Source: UBA1422 sp963676385 (GTDB lineage: Bacteria > Bacillota > Clostridia > Peptostreptococcales > Anaerovoracaceae). Taken from it: a stretch of DNA of 64,000 nucleotides. Positions 54,108 through 63,164 of the stretch are shown here, piece by piece. The DNA is taken from assembly GCA_963676385.2 (NCBI GenBank), contig CAXXMM010000005.1:41740-105739 (forward strand), given 5' to 3'. A program made the translations under genes and the position numbers. Positions within the stretch are counted from its first letter, which is position 1. Each line of letters starts with the position of its first letter. The notes under the pieces are model-generated. The model was not told where the DNA came from. It saw only the letters and a program-made list of their open reading frames with translations, and did no database searches.

Positions 54108-54215
54108 ATGAAGAAAGTCACAACGAAAAAAGCAAACACTTCTTGCTGCTCCAACTTTACGACAGCCCAGTGCTGCTCCAAATCTTCTAAGATTGTAGCC
54201 GGTTGTCATAACTAA
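54108..54215 (+). CDS. 35-residue Cys-rich peptide (RiPP precursor candidate)
   Basis: AAAGGGAGG lies directly before ATG 54108. The peptide starts MKKVTTKKANTS, then has two Cys-Cys-Ser motifs eight residues apart (CCSNFTTAQCCSKSS) and a last Cys in VAGCHN: five Cys in 35 residues. A basic leader followed by a Ser/Thr/Cys-rich core is the usual plan of a modified-peptide precursor. It lies between an ArsM-like methyltransferase and a radical SAM/SPASM enzyme. It could instead be a small metal-binding peptide. Confidence 0.7.
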   Translation: MKKVTTKKANTSCCSNFTTAQCCSKSSKIVAGCHN

Positions 54216-54221
54216 TTCAAC

Positions 54222-54243
54222 GAGGCAGCTTTCGGGCTGCCTC
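54222..54243 (+). terminator. Hairpin after the Cys-rich peptide
   Basis: GAGGCAGC-TTTCGG-GCTGCCTC followed by AAACTTTCT. The weak T tract suggests partial termination, which would make more peptide mRNA than enzyme mRNA, as is common for precursor genes. Confidence 0.65.
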
Positions 54244-54265
54244 AAACTTTCTCTATGGAGGATCT

Positions 54266-56365
54266 ATGTACATCGCAAAGAATAACATTATTGTCAAAAT
54301 GGACAGGAAACTTCCTGTGGAATACGCCATCTTAAACCCGGTGGCCGGCAGTTTTGATGTAATGACAGAAGAAGAACATCGCCAATATATGAAAATCGAA
54401 AAGGGAGAACCGGCAGGGGCCAAGATGACCGACTACCTCTTGGAAAGAGGGTATGCCTTTGAAACTCAAGAGGCGTATGAGGTTTCCCGAAAAGAAGCCT
54501 ATGAGGCCTTTCAAGGAGAAGTGGCGGATGCCCAGGTGCAACTGATGCTGATTCCCACCTACGCCTGTAATCTGGCGTGTACCTATTGTTTTCAGCATGG
54601 CATTGACGGTAGACCCCAAATGATTTCCAAGGAAACGGTAGACAGCTTTTTTGATTATGCCCGACAAGAGTTTGCCCATGCCAAGGTAAAACCTTTTATC
54701 ACTCTTTTCGGGGGAGAGCCTTTAATCAATTCCAAGGCGCAAAGAGAAATTGTGGAACACATTGTGAATCATTGCGCCGAAGAAGGGTATGAAATTGCGG
54801 CAGTAACCAACGGTTACGATTTTGGCGAATATGTGGAGTTGCTTTCCAAGGCAAAGATTCGAGAAATCCAATTTACCCTAGATGGCAGCAAGGAAGTCCA
54901 TGACAAAAGGCGAATGACCGCCAACCAAAAAGGAAGCTTCGATCGTGTCATTCATGGGATGGAAAAGGCGGTGGAACGGGGCATTCCCATTAATCTTCGA
55001 TCGGTGATTGATAAAGAAAATATAGAGGATTTGGTGCCATTGGCACAGCTGATGGATCAACGAGGCTGGCTGGATCTTCCTCCCCAATTGTTCAAGACAC
55101 AAATCGGACGAAACTATGAGTTGTTTGAGTGTTACGAAAAACCCCAGCATCTTTTTTCCCAAGTAGAGATGTGGGCGGCTGTAGCCAAACTGGCGGAACA
55201 GCATCCTGTTTTGAAGAAATTCCATCGCCCCGATTTTATGGGCGTTCGGTATTTGGTGGATACGGGAGAAATGTATGTGCCTAGCTTTGACACTTGCCCG
55301 GCAGCGAAAACGGAATGGGTCTTCGACTTGTATGGGGACATTTACGGCTGCACAGCAAGCTGCGGACGGGAAGATTTTAAACTGGGGACCTACTGGCCCA
55401 CAGTGACTAAAAATGAAGCCGCCATTGCCACCTGGAAAAAACGGGATGTCACCCATATTGAAAAGTGTCAAAGTTGCAAGTACGATGTTATTTGCGGCGG
55501 AGGGTGTGGGGTGATTGCCACCAACAAAAACCACGGAGAAATTCTTTCTCCGGATTGCAGACCTATCCAGGAGCTATACGATATTGGCATCAACTTTTAT
55601 CAAGAGGAGATTCAACAGATGATGGATGATGAGACGCCAGGAGAAGTGCAAACCGGTTGTGTCATCTGTGGCGAACCCCTGGTGTATCTTGAGACCCCAC
55701 GGCAAAACACCTGCGACATTTGCGGGGAAACCTTTGAATCCAATGTGGCTTGTCCTAAGGGGCACTATGTTTGCGACAACTGCCACCGGGGGGACGTGCT
55801 GGATCATATGGCGGACCTGCTTCTTAAATCCAAGGAAGCGGATCCCATTGGACTGGCAGATCGAATTTTTCACCTGCCAACCATGAAAATGCACGGGCCG
55901 GAACACCATAGCATGGTCCCGGCGGTGTTGGAAACTGCCTATCAAAATAGCTTGGCCATTCGAGATGCAGGTAAAATCAAAGAGGCAATTCGACGGGGCA
56001 AAGACATTAAAGGCGGAAGCTGCGGTTACCATGGAAGCTGTGGCGCCTGTGTGGGTGTAGGCATTGCAGAATCCATCCATTTGGGGGCGAAGCCCAACTC
56101 CAAAGAGGAACGGGGAATGGCAATGAAAGCAACGGGAAATGCTTTGTTGACCATCAGTGAGTTTGGTGGACCCCTTTGTTGCAAACGAGACAGCATTGCG
56201 TCTATTGAATCCTATATGAAAACCAGCCGTCGGTTTGACGGCATCAAACCCATAAAATACGTTTGTCATTTTTCAAAGTATAATAAAGGGTGCTTAACCG
56301 TAGACTGCCCCTATTTTCCAAAGGCAGGGCGGATTGATAGCACCGGATTGGAGGGAACCGTATGA
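54266..56365 (+). CDS. Radical SAM/SPASM protein fused to DUF5714-like domain
   Basis: A 699-residue protein. An ~90-residue N-terminal region precedes the radical SAM core with CNLACTYC (Cys 101, 105, 108) and LFGGEPL. A SPASM region follows (about 350-440) with CPAAK, CTASCG, CQSCKYDVICGGGCG and a late Cys, enough for two auxiliary Fe-S clusters. From about residue 470 a Cys-rich domain (CVICGEPL, CDICGETF, CPKGHYVCDNC, SCGYHGSCGACVGVG, CCKRD, CPYFPK) resembles DUF5714. SPASM enzymes typically modify peptides. It starts after the Cys-rich peptide and its last four bases overlap the next gene. Confidence 0.85.
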   Translation: MYIAKNNIIVKMDRKLPVEYAILNPVAGSFDVMTEEEHRQYMKIEKGEPAGAKMTDYLLERGYAFETQEAYEVSRKEAYEAFQGEVADAQVQLMLIPTYACNLACTYCFQHGIDGRPQMISKETVDSFFDYARQEFAHAKVKPFITLFGGEPLINSKAQREIVEHIVNHCAEEGYEIAAVTNGYDFGEYVELLSKAKIREIQFTLDGSKEVHDKRRMTANQKGSFDRVIHGMEKAVERGIPINLRSVIDKENIEDLVPLAQLMDQRGWLDLPPQLFKTQIGRNYELFECYEKPQHLFSQVEMWAAVAKLAEQHPVLKKFHRPDFMGVRYLVDTGEMYVPSFDTCPAAKTEWVFDLYGDIYGCTASCGREDFKLGTYWPTVTKNEAAIATWKKRDVTHIEKCQSCKYDVICGGGCGVIATNKNHGEILSPDCRPIQELYDIGINFYQEEIQQMMDDETPGEVQTGCVICGEPLVYLETPRQNTCDICGETFESNVACPKGHYVCDNCHRGDVLDHMADLLLKSKEADPIGLADRIFHLPTMKMHGPEHHSMVPAVLETAYQNSLAIRDAGKIKEAIRRGKDIKGGSCGYHGSCGACVGVGIAESIHLGAKPNSKEERGMAMKATGNALLTISEFGGPLCCKRDSIASIESYMKTSRRFDGIKPIKYVCHFSKYNKGCLTVDCPYFPKAGRIDSTGLEGTV

Positions 56366-57645
56366 GTAAATATATTGAGTATGTCAATGGGGAACAGCTG
56401 GAGAAATTAATTCAAAGCAGCAAGATGCCGGTGATTATAGATTATTTTTCTGATGAGTGCCCACCTTGCGAGGTGTTGGCCCCTATATACGAAAAAATGG
56501 CGGAAAAATACTGGGAGCATATTAAATTTGTCAAAATCATGAGACAAGATAATCGGGAAACGGCCTTAAAAATGGGGGTTTCCGGCAGCCCAACGGTACT
56601 CTTTTTTAAAGATCAACAAGAAGTAGGCCACCGGCTGAGCGGGTTTATGACCAAGCCTCAGGTGCGAAAAGCCATTGAGACTATTTTGGGGGATGTGCTT
56701 CCACCGGTGGAAGTGAAACGGGTAGACTGTGACTTGTTGATTCTGGGAGGGGGACCGGCAGGCTTGGCAGCGGGACTGTATGCCGGACGAGCCAAATTGG
56801 ATACCATCATTGTGGAAGAAAGTATTTGCGGCGGGCAAATTGCCACCACCAACCATGTTTCCAACTATCCGGGCACTCAAGGAACCACCAATGGCAAGGT
56901 GCTTGCCGAAAACATGAAAGCTCAGGCCCTGTCCTTTGGGGTAAAAATTGACGACCTGAAAGAAATTTTCGAAGTGAAGCTGGCAGGCCCGGATAAGGTA
57001 ATTCTCACAGAGGACACGGAATATCATGGGAAGGCGGTGATTTTGGCAACCGGCGCCAGACCCAGAGCATTGGATGTTCCCGGAGCAGAGGATTATAAGG
57101 GAAGAGGCATCCATTACTGCGCAACCTGCGACGGGGCCATGTATGAAGATGCAGATGTGTTGGTCATCGGCGGTGGCAGTGCAGCCATTGAAGAAGCTGT
57201 TTTTCTGACTCGATATGCCAACCATGTGACCATTGTTCATCGGCGAGATGGTTTCAGAGCCGCGCAAATGGAACTGGATGAGGCCTTGGCCAACGAAAAA
57301 ATCACGGTGCTCACCAACAAAGTGGTGAAAGAAGTGATACCAGGAGAATTTGTGCTAAAAGAAGTGGTTTTGCAGGATGTGAAGACCGGAGAAGAGACGG
57401 TGGTGCCGGCAGCCGGGGTGTTTGTCTACGTGGGAAATGATCCTCAGACCAAGATGTTTGCGGATCAGTTGGAACTGGATTCCACCGGGTATATTGTTGC
57501 TGGGGAAGATACCAAAACTTCGGCGGAGGGTGTCTTTGCAGCGGGAGATGTGCGAACCAAGGCAGTAAGACAGGTGGCAACAGCCACATCGGATGGAGCG
57601 GTTTCCGCCATCATGGCAGAAAAATTCATTGACACCATTAAGTAA
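56362..57645 (+). CDS. Thioredoxin-thioredoxin reductase fusion
   Basis: A 427-residue protein: an N-terminal thioredoxin domain (residues ~1-105) with CPPC in place of the common CGPC, and a C-terminal flavoprotein with FAD-binding GGGPAGLAAGLYAG, redox CATC (about residue 254) and NADPH-binding GGGSAAIEEA. The fusion moves electrons from NADPH to disulfides in one chain. ATGA overlap with the DUF5714 gene shows coupling, so it probably keeps the cysteines of the cluster's peptide or enzymes reduced (inference). Confidence 0.93.
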   Translation: MSKYIEYVNGEQLEKLIQSSKMPVIIDYFSDECPPCEVLAPIYEKMAEKYWEHIKFVKIMRQDNRETALKMGVSGSPTVLFFKDQQEVGHRLSGFMTKPQVRKAIETILGDVLPPVEVKRVDCDLLILGGGPAGLAAGLYAGRAKLDTIIVEESICGGQIATTNHVSNYPGTQGTTNGKVLAENMKAQALSFGVKIDDLKEIFEVKLAGPDKVILTEDTEYHGKAVILATGARPRALDVPGAEDYKGRGIHYCATCDGAMYEDADVLVIGGGSAAIEEAVFLTRYANHVTIVHRRDGFRAAQMELDEALANEKITVLTNKVVKEVIPGEFVLKEVVLQDVKTGEETVVPAAGVFVYVGNDPQTKMFADQLELDSTGYIVAGEDTKTSAEGVFAAGDVRTKAVRQVATATSDGAVSAIMAEKFIDTIK

Positions 57646-57649
57646 TGTG

Positions 57650-57692
57650 AACCGGGAAAGAAGCCGGGCAAAAAAACCGGGACTTCTTTCCG
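57650..57692 (+). terminator. Terminator after the reductase fusion
   Basis: CGGGAAAGAAG and CTTCTTTCCG with inner CCGG/CCGG form a long hairpin followed by a T-rich stretch. Confidence 0.7.
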
Positions 57693-57710
57693 TTTCATTT
57701 AAGGTTTGCT

Positions 57711-57735
57711 GTGATATAATATAATAACAAAGTTA
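57711..57735 (+). promoter_or_regulatory. Extended -10 promoter and palindrome of desulfoferrodoxin
   Basis: TGATATAAT is an extended -10. Just after it AATAAC-AAA-GTTATT contains TAACAAAGTTA (57725-57735), identical to the motif at 53348. A protein bound there would cover the transcription start. Confidence 0.5.
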
Positions 57736-57760
57736 TTGTTGGAAAATTGGAGGAGAGAAT

Positions 57761-58147
57761 ATGTGTAGAGAACCTAAATTTTATGTTTGTAAACATTGTG
57801 GAAATATGGTCAATATGCTTCATGACAGTGGAGTGCCTATGATTTGCTGCGGCGAGGAAATGACAGAGTTGGTGGCCAACACCACAGATGCAGCCCAAGA
57901 AAAGCATGTCCCGGTGATTTCTGTGGATGGAGATGTGGTTACAGTCAAAGTAGGCAGCGTACCCCACCCTATGACACCGGAACACAAAATTGTTTGGATT
58001 TACCTCCAAACCGAAAAGGGCGAGCAGCTGAACTGTGTTGACACTCAGGACAAAGCAGAAACCTGCTTCAAACTTTGCAAAGAAGACAAAGTGATTGCGG
58101 CCTTTGAATATTGCAATTTGCATGGTTTGTGGAAAGCAACCGTCTAA
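57761..58147 (+). CDS. Desulfoferrodoxin (superoxide reductase)
   Basis: A 128-residue protein. The N-terminal desulforedoxin site CKHCG ... CCGEEM binds one Fe. The C-terminal superoxide reductase site has the His in KHVPV and HPMTPEHKI and the Cys-His in CNLHGLW. It reduces superoxide to peroxide in anaerobes without making oxygen. GGAGGAGAG precedes the ATG. It stands between a thioredoxin reductase and an Rrf2 regulator, an oxidative-stress setting. Confidence 0.95.
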   Translation: MCREPKFYVCKHCGNMVNMLHDSGVPMICCGEEMTELVANTTDAAQEKHVPVISVDGDVVTVKVGSVPHPMTPEHKIVWIYLQTEKGEQLNCVDTQDKAETCFKLCKEDKVIAAFEYCNLHGLWKATV

Positions 58148-58224
58148 AATCGGCGATAAAACAGTAATTTTTAGGCAGAAATTTTTTTGAGTCAATCTGA
58201 GTCGGAGTATTTGGGTACACTTAC

Positions 58225-58270
58225 TTGCGTTTTTGATTGGCATCCGATATAATCGGATTTGTATACAAAT
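58225..58270 (+). promoter_or_regulatory. Promoter and palindrome of the Rrf2 regulator
   Basis: TTGCGT, 17 bases, TATAAT (58248-58253). The -10 box lies inside CCGAT-ATA-ATCGG, and ATTTGTATACAAAT (58257-58270) directly after it is a perfect 14-base palindrome. Either could be an operator for autoregulation. Confidence 0.6.
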
Positions 58271-58299
58271 ACGTACAGTAATCTCCCAGGGAGGGTGAA

Positions 58300-58743
58300 A
58301 TGCTTCGATTAAATAAAATGACAGACTATGCGATTCGTGTAGTGCGGGCAATCTACTTGAGCCCGGACCAAGTGGTAACCTCAGTGAACATCTCGGAACA
58401 AGAAAATATTCCACTACCTATTTTATTCAAAGTTTTGAGAATATTAAATGCCGCCGGCGTCGTGGCATCTCGGCGAGGCAGAGGGGACAAAGTTGGAGGA
58501 TATGAGCTACTAAAAGATCCTTCGGACCTGACTTTGCTGGATATTGTACAAGTCGTTCAGGGAGATATCTTCCTCAGCGATTGTCTCCAAGATCCAACGG
58601 TTTGCTGCCACCAAAACGGCTGCGGCGTTCATTTGGAGATGCAGCGAATCAATGATGTTCTTCGCAAAGAATGTTCTTCAAAGTCCATTCTGCAGATTAT
58701 ATCTGAATCCCCTAAGCGGGCAAAAAAAGTTGCTGCAAAGTAA
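58300..58743 (+). CDS. Rrf2-family regulator
   Basis: A 147-residue winged-helix regulator. The DNA-binding part begins LNKMTDYAIRVV, with SEQENIPLPILFKVLRIL as the recognition region and GGYELLKDP as wing. Three or four Cys (CLQDPTVCCHQNGC, residues ~92-105) form the Fe-S cluster loop seen in IscR and NsrR. It probably senses oxidants, NO or Fe-S status. GGGAGGGTG precedes the ATG. A terminator follows. Confidence 0.9.
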   Translation: MLRLNKMTDYAIRVVRAIYLSPDQVVTSVNISEQENIPLPILFKVLRILNAAGVVASRRGRGDKVGGYELLKDPSDLTLLDIVQVVQGDIFLSDCLQDPTVCCHQNGCGVHLEMQRINDVLRKECSSKSILQIISESPKRAKKVAAK

Positions 58744-58768
58744 GCGATAAAGTATCATACAAAAAATG

Positions 58769-58797
58769 GAAAAACCTGCATTTTATGCAGGTTTTTC
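58769..58797 (+). terminator. Terminator after the Rrf2 gene
   Basis: GAAAAACCTGCAT-TTT-ATGCAGGTTTTTC, symmetrical with T run. The nadA promoter lies in the ~190 bases after it; several TATAAT boxes (58834, 58857) are seen but none with a clear -35. Confidence 0.85.
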
Positions 58798-58988
58798 TTG
58801 TTCTTTGCCATTTTGGGTTTGAAGACGAAAATCTATAATATTCCCCACAAAAGTGTTATAATAAACCCAAATTACCAATTTGTCATAATAGTGTGAATTT
58901 GGAAAATGGGATGGAATACAGGCGTTTCCTGTGATATATTATCATTTAAGCGATTATGCCCAAAATCCCACAATAGGAAAGGAACTAT

Positions 58989-59903
58989 ATGGATAGTGAC
59001 ACTGAGCTGAGAGGCCAAATTGCTCAGCTAAAAAAAGAAAAAAATGCTATTATTCTTGCCCATTATTACCAAAATGATGAAATCCAAGAGGTAGCGGATT
59101 ATATTGGAGATTCCTTGGAGCTAAGCAAAAAAGCCGCCAACACAGATGCGGATGTCATTGTCTTTTGCGGCGTCCGTTTTATGGCTGAAACTGCCAAAAC
59201 ATTGTCTCCCAACAAAACTGTATTACTCCCGGCTGAAGATGCAGGCTGCTTGATGGCAGATATGATTTTGCCGGAGGATGTGTTGGCCATGAAGGCGGCT
59301 CATCCGGCTGCTGCTGTGGTTTGTTATGTGAACACCACAACAGACATTAAGGCAGTAAGTGACTACTGTGTAACCTCTTCCAACGCGGTTTCGGTGGTAC
59401 AAAATGTGCCCGAAAACGAAATCATCTTTATTCCAGACAAAAATCTTGGAAAGTATGTGGCAGAACGTGTACCCCAAAAAACATTCTATTTCTTTGAAGG
59501 TTTTTGTCCGACCCACCACTTTATCCAACCGGAGGAAGTGCTGGCCATGCGAGAAAAAGAGCCGGACGGAGAAATTATGGCACACCCGGAATGCCAGCCG
59601 GAAGTGCTAAAGCTTGTGGACTTTGTGGGAAGTACGGGGCAGATGGTGAAACGAGCCAAGGAAAGCCCCAATCATAAGATTATTGTATGCACTGAAAAAG
59701 GCATTTTATATCGGCTTCAAAAGGATAGTCCAAACAAGGAGTTTATCCTATTGTCTCCCAATTTAGTTTGTCAAAATATGAAGAAAATTAACTTGAATAT
59801 TCTTCTGGATTCCCTGAAGAACATGCAACATCAAATTGAAGTGGATGAAGATATGCGGCAGCGTGCCATTGTGGCCCTTGACCGGATGTTGGCATTCTCG
59901 TAG
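58989..59903 (+). CDS. nadA: Quinolinate synthase NadA
   Basis: A 304-residue 4Fe-4S enzyme that condenses iminoaspartate with dihydroxyacetone phosphate to quinolinate. Motifs: AHYYQNDEIQEVADYIGDSLELS, VFCGVRFMAETAK, CVTSSNAV, HPECQPEVL and CTEKGIL carry the conserved cysteines. AGGAAAGGA precedes ATG 58989. First of nadABC. Confidence 0.96.
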   Translation: MDSDTELRGQIAQLKKEKNAIILAHYYQNDEIQEVADYIGDSLELSKKAANTDADVIVFCGVRFMAETAKTLSPNKTVLLPAEDAGCLMADMILPEDVLAMKAAHPAAAVVCYVNTTTDIKAVSDYCVTSSNAVSVVQNVPENEIIFIPDKNLGKYVAERVPQKTFYFFEGFCPTHHFIQPEEVLAMREKEPDGEIMAHPECQPEVLKLVDFVGSTGQMVKRAKESPNHKIIVCTEKGILYRLQKDSPNKEFILLSPNLVCQNMKKINLNILLDSLKNMQHQIEVDEDMRQRAIVALDRMLAFS

Positions 59904-59927
59904 ACCGAACACAGAGGTAACGAAGAA

Positions 59928-61403
59928 GTGAATTATGATGTAATCATCGTCGGTGGTGGAATTGCAGGGTGCTACGCCGCCTTGTCATTTGACTCAAAGG
60001 TCAAAGTGTTGATCCTGACGAAAGAAGATTTCCAAGAGTCAAACACCTATTTGGCCCAAGGGGGAATTGCCGCAGTAATTGACAAAGACGATAAAACAAG
60101 TTATCACGTCCATGACACCTTGGTTGCAGGAGCCGGGATTAATGATATTTCGGCAGTGCGAACTATTGTGCAAGAAGCAGAACACAATATACATATTCTG
60201 CATGAGTTGGGCGTCAATTTTGACGAGGAGTCAGGAGAGTATGCATTGACCCGGGAGGGCGGTCACAGCAGAGACCGGATTTTGCATATTGACGGAGATG
60301 CCACCGGCCAAGGATTGATTCGAGCATTGGTACCGGAGTTGCGCCACCGAAAGAATATTTATGTGAAAAAAAGTTTTTGCCTTGATTTACTTGTTGAGGA
60401 CCAACAATGTAAGGGCATTCGGGTTTTGGATGAAGACCAAAGCATCATTGAAATCTCAGCACAGGCGGTTATTTTGGCCACCGGTGGGGTGGGGATGATT
60501 TATGGAGTTACCACCAATGCCACCACCTCTACCGGAGATGGGATTGCGGTTGCCGCCAGGGCAGGAGCAGAAATTATAGATATGGAATTTATCCAGTTTC
60601 ACCCCACGGTGTTTTTCTCGGAAGATCGGCAACGGTTTTTGATTTCCGAAGCCATGCGAGGAGAAGGTGCGTTGTTGCGCAACATCAACGGAGAGCGGTT
60701 TATGCCTTCGTATGATGATCGGGCAGAACTGGCACCAAGGGATGTGGTTTCCAGAGCGATTCTTGAGGAATTGGACAAGACCCATTCCAAATTTGTATAT
60801 TTGGATGCCACGGTGATTCCAAAAGAACATTTGCTGAAGCGATTCCCCACCATTAACCGAAGATGCCTGGAGTACGGAATCGATATTACCAAAGATTATA
60901 TTCCCGTTGCGCCGTCACAGCATTACTGTATTGGCGGAATCAAGACGGATACTTACGGAAGAACTAATATTAAGGGGCTGTACTCTTGCGGAGAAACTGC
61001 CTGTACCGGTTTGCACGGGGCCAATCGATTGGCATCCAACTCCCTTCTTGAAGGAGTGGTGGTGGGCAAACGGACTGCCACATCCATTCAGTCTCAGCTT
61101 TTGCCGGTTCACTACGAAAAAGAACGGTCCACAGAGCAGCGGCAGGGCCCTGAAGGGGATTTCTCTGAAGATCGAGTCCGAATCCAAAACATTATGTTAC
61201 GATATGCGGGAATCCTCCGGACGGAACCAGGACTTCGTGAAGCGGAGATTCAATTAAATGAAATCGGAAAAGAAGTGTCTGCTCGCGCCACCTTTAGTCG
61301 GTCATATTTTGAGACCATGAATATTTTACTGGTTGCCCAACTTATTATTCATCACGCATTGAAGCGAAAGGATAGCATCGGCACCCATTATATGGTGAAG
61401 TAA
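59928..61403 (+). CDS. nadB: L-aspartate oxidase NadB
   Basis: A 491-residue flavoprotein that oxidises aspartate to iminoaspartate for NadA; in anaerobes fumarate can be the electron acceptor. FAD-binding IIVGGGIAGCYAAL, TYLAQGGIAAV, REGGHSRDRILH, the active-site region EFIQFHPTV and SCGETACTGLHGANRLASNSLLEG are typical. GTG start at 59928 with AGAGGT upstream. Slightly shorter than E. coli NadB. Confidence 0.95.
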   Translation: MNYDVIIVGGGIAGCYAALSFDSKVKVLILTKEDFQESNTYLAQGGIAAVIDKDDKTSYHVHDTLVAGAGINDISAVRTIVQEAEHNIHILHELGVNFDEESGEYALTREGGHSRDRILHIDGDATGQGLIRALVPELRHRKNIYVKKSFCLDLLVEDQQCKGIRVLDEDQSIIEISAQAVILATGGVGMIYGVTTNATTSTGDGIAVAARAGAEIIDMEFIQFHPTVFFSEDRQRFLISEAMRGEGALLRNINGERFMPSYDDRAELAPRDVVSRAILEELDKTHSKFVYLDATVIPKEHLLKRFPTINRRCLEYGIDITKDYIPVAPSQHYCIGGIKTDTYGRTNIKGLYSCGETACTGLHGANRLASNSLLEGVVVGKRTATSIQSQLLPVHYEKERSTEQRQGPEGDFSEDRVRIQNIMLRYAGILRTEPGLREAEIQLNEIGKEVSARATFSRSYFETMNILLVAQLIIHHALKRKDSIGTHYMVK

Positions 61404-61417
61404 CAAGGAGAAAGAAA

Positions 61418-62254
61418 ATGGAATGGTATCTTTTGGATGAAAAGATAAAAGGTTGGCTGGCGGAGGATCTTCCCTACGGAGATGCGACTTCCGATCCGCT
61501 TTTTCCCGATGCCCATCAAAGCGTCGGCACCTTTGTGGCAAAAGAGGAAGGCTGCATTGCCGGATTGTTGGTGGCCCAGAGAGTGTTTTCCGTTCTATCC
61601 GATGAGGTGCATATGACCTTTCTTGTTGAAGATGGATGTCGTGTTTCCAAGGGTGATGCCATTGCCGGGATTAGCGGTCGTACCAGAGATATTCTAAAAG
61701 GAGAACGGTTGGCGTTAAACTTGATGCAAAGAATGTCCGGAATCGCCACCTTGACACGAAAATACGCGGATTTGTTGGAAGGAACCGGGACGAAGATTGT
61801 GGATACCCGCAAAACCACACCGGGTCTTCGAGAATTGGAAAAATATGCAGTGCGCATGGGTGGTGGGCATAATCATCGATTTAACCTTTCGGAAGCGGTT
61901 ATGCTAAAGGACAATCACATTGAAGCGGCAGGGGGGATTACCCAAGCAGTTGAAACTGTGCGGGCAGCGGTGACGCACATGACTAAAATTGAAGTGGAGG
62001 TAGAAAACCTGTTTCAATTTGAAGAGGCTATGTCTGCCGGTGCAGAAGTGATTTTGCTGGACAACATGGACACCGAAACCATGGCAAAAGCCGTGGCCAT
62101 GAAACGAGGTAATGTTCTTTTGGAGGCATCGGGAAACATTACTTTGGATCGAATCTCAGAAATTGCCAAAGCCGGGGTGGATATTATTTCATCCGGGGCA
62201 CTGACGCATTCTGTTAAATCTTTGGATATTAGCCTGGATCTTCACCGGGTATAG
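61418..62254 (+). CDS. nadC: Nicotinate-nucleotide pyrophosphorylase NadC
   Basis: A 278-residue quinolinate phosphoribosyltransferase that makes nicotinate mononucleotide. Visible: EDLPYGDATSD, LALNLMQRMSGIAT, DTRKTTPGLRELEKYAVRMGGG, NHRFNLSEAVMLKDNH and the IEVEVENL/DNMDTE phosphate site. CAAGGAG precedes the ATG; 14 bases separate it from nadB. Confidence 0.96.
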   Translation: MEWYLLDEKIKGWLAEDLPYGDATSDPLFPDAHQSVGTFVAKEEGCIAGLLVAQRVFSVLSDEVHMTFLVEDGCRVSKGDAIAGISGRTRDILKGERLALNLMQRMSGIATLTRKYADLLEGTGTKIVDTRKTTPGLRELEKYAVRMGGGHNHRFNLSEAVMLKDNHIEAAGGITQAVETVRAAVTHMTKIEVEVENLFQFEEAMSAGAEVILLDNMDTETMAKAVAMKRGNVLLEASGNITLDRISEIAKAGVDIISSGALTHSVKSLDISLDLHRV

Positions 62255-62263
62255 GAGAATAAT

Positions 62264-63133
62264 ATGTCGGATATTGTAATAATTGGAAATGGACCTGCCG
62301 GGCTGTCTGCAGCTATTTATGCAGTGCGGGCAGGAGTCAATACCACCGTAATCGGTGGTGGAAACAGTTCCCTGTTGAAAGCCGAAAAAATCGAAAACTT
62401 TTTTGGACATCCGGCGCCAATTTCCGGAGGCGAACTGTTAAAAAACGGTGAGGAGCAGTGCAAACGGCTGGGTGTTGTGTTGGTGCAAGATGAAGCTGTT
62501 GGCATTTCATTTGGAGAACAATTAATGGTGCGCACCGCCTCGGGGCAATCTTTTCCTTCCGATGCGATTGTGCTGGCCACAGGAATTTCTCGAAAGGTGC
62601 CAAAAATTGACGGCATAGAGAAGTTTGAAGGAAGCGGAGTCAGCTATTGTGCTGTTTGCGACGGATTCTTTTTCAGGGGAAAAGATGTAGCCGTGCTGGG
62701 TTCCGGGGATTATGCTGCCAATGAAGCCCAAGAACTTTTGGCTGTGGCAAAATCAGTGACAATTCTCACCAACGGGGAAGAATTGAAGCCTTCCTTACCT
62801 GGCGGCGTTAGTTTGAACCTGAAAAAAATAAAGGGATTGCGAGGGGAAAGTACCTTGGAAGCTGTAGACTTTGAGGATGGGACGTCTTTGGAAATCGCCG
62901 GAGCTTTCATTGCCATGGGCACTGCGGGTAGCGCTGATTTTGCAAAAAAGCTTGGCGCAGAGACAGAGGGCAACAAAATTTTAGTGGATGAACAAATGGC
63001 CACAAATGTTCCCGGGCTGTACGCGGCAGGAGATGGTACCGGTGGATGGTATCAGGTGGCTAAGGCAGTATATCAAGGGGCGGTGGCAGGAAGCGAAGCC
63101 GCCAAGTACTTGCGAGAAAAAAATAGCAAATAA
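62264..63133 (+). CDS. Thioredoxin-reductase-like flavoprotein
   Basis: A 289-residue FAD/NAD(P)H oxidoreductase: GNGPAGLSAAIYAVRAG, LATGIS, the redox pair CAVC (about residue 128), GSGDYAANEA and AAGDGTGG. It is shorter than usual thioredoxin reductases. It follows nadC by nine bases, so it is expressed with nadABC; a role in reoxidising or reducing NadB or in general thiol redox is possible. Confidence 0.88.
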   Translation: MSDIVIIGNGPAGLSAAIYAVRAGVNTTVIGGGNSSLLKAEKIENFFGHPAPISGGELLKNGEEQCKRLGVVLVQDEAVGISFGEQLMVRTASGQSFPSDAIVLATGISRKVPKIDGIEKFEGSGVSYCAVCDGFFFRGKDVAVLGSGDYAANEAQELLAVAKSVTILTNGEELKPSLPGGVSLNLKKIKGLRGESTLEAVDFEDGTSLEIAGAFIAMGTAGSADFAKKLGAETEGNKILVDEQMATNVPGLYAAGDGTGGWYQVAKAVYQGAVAGSEAAKYLREKNSK

Positions 63134-63164
63134 ATCGTTTTGAGGTAAACGGATGGGGGTTATT

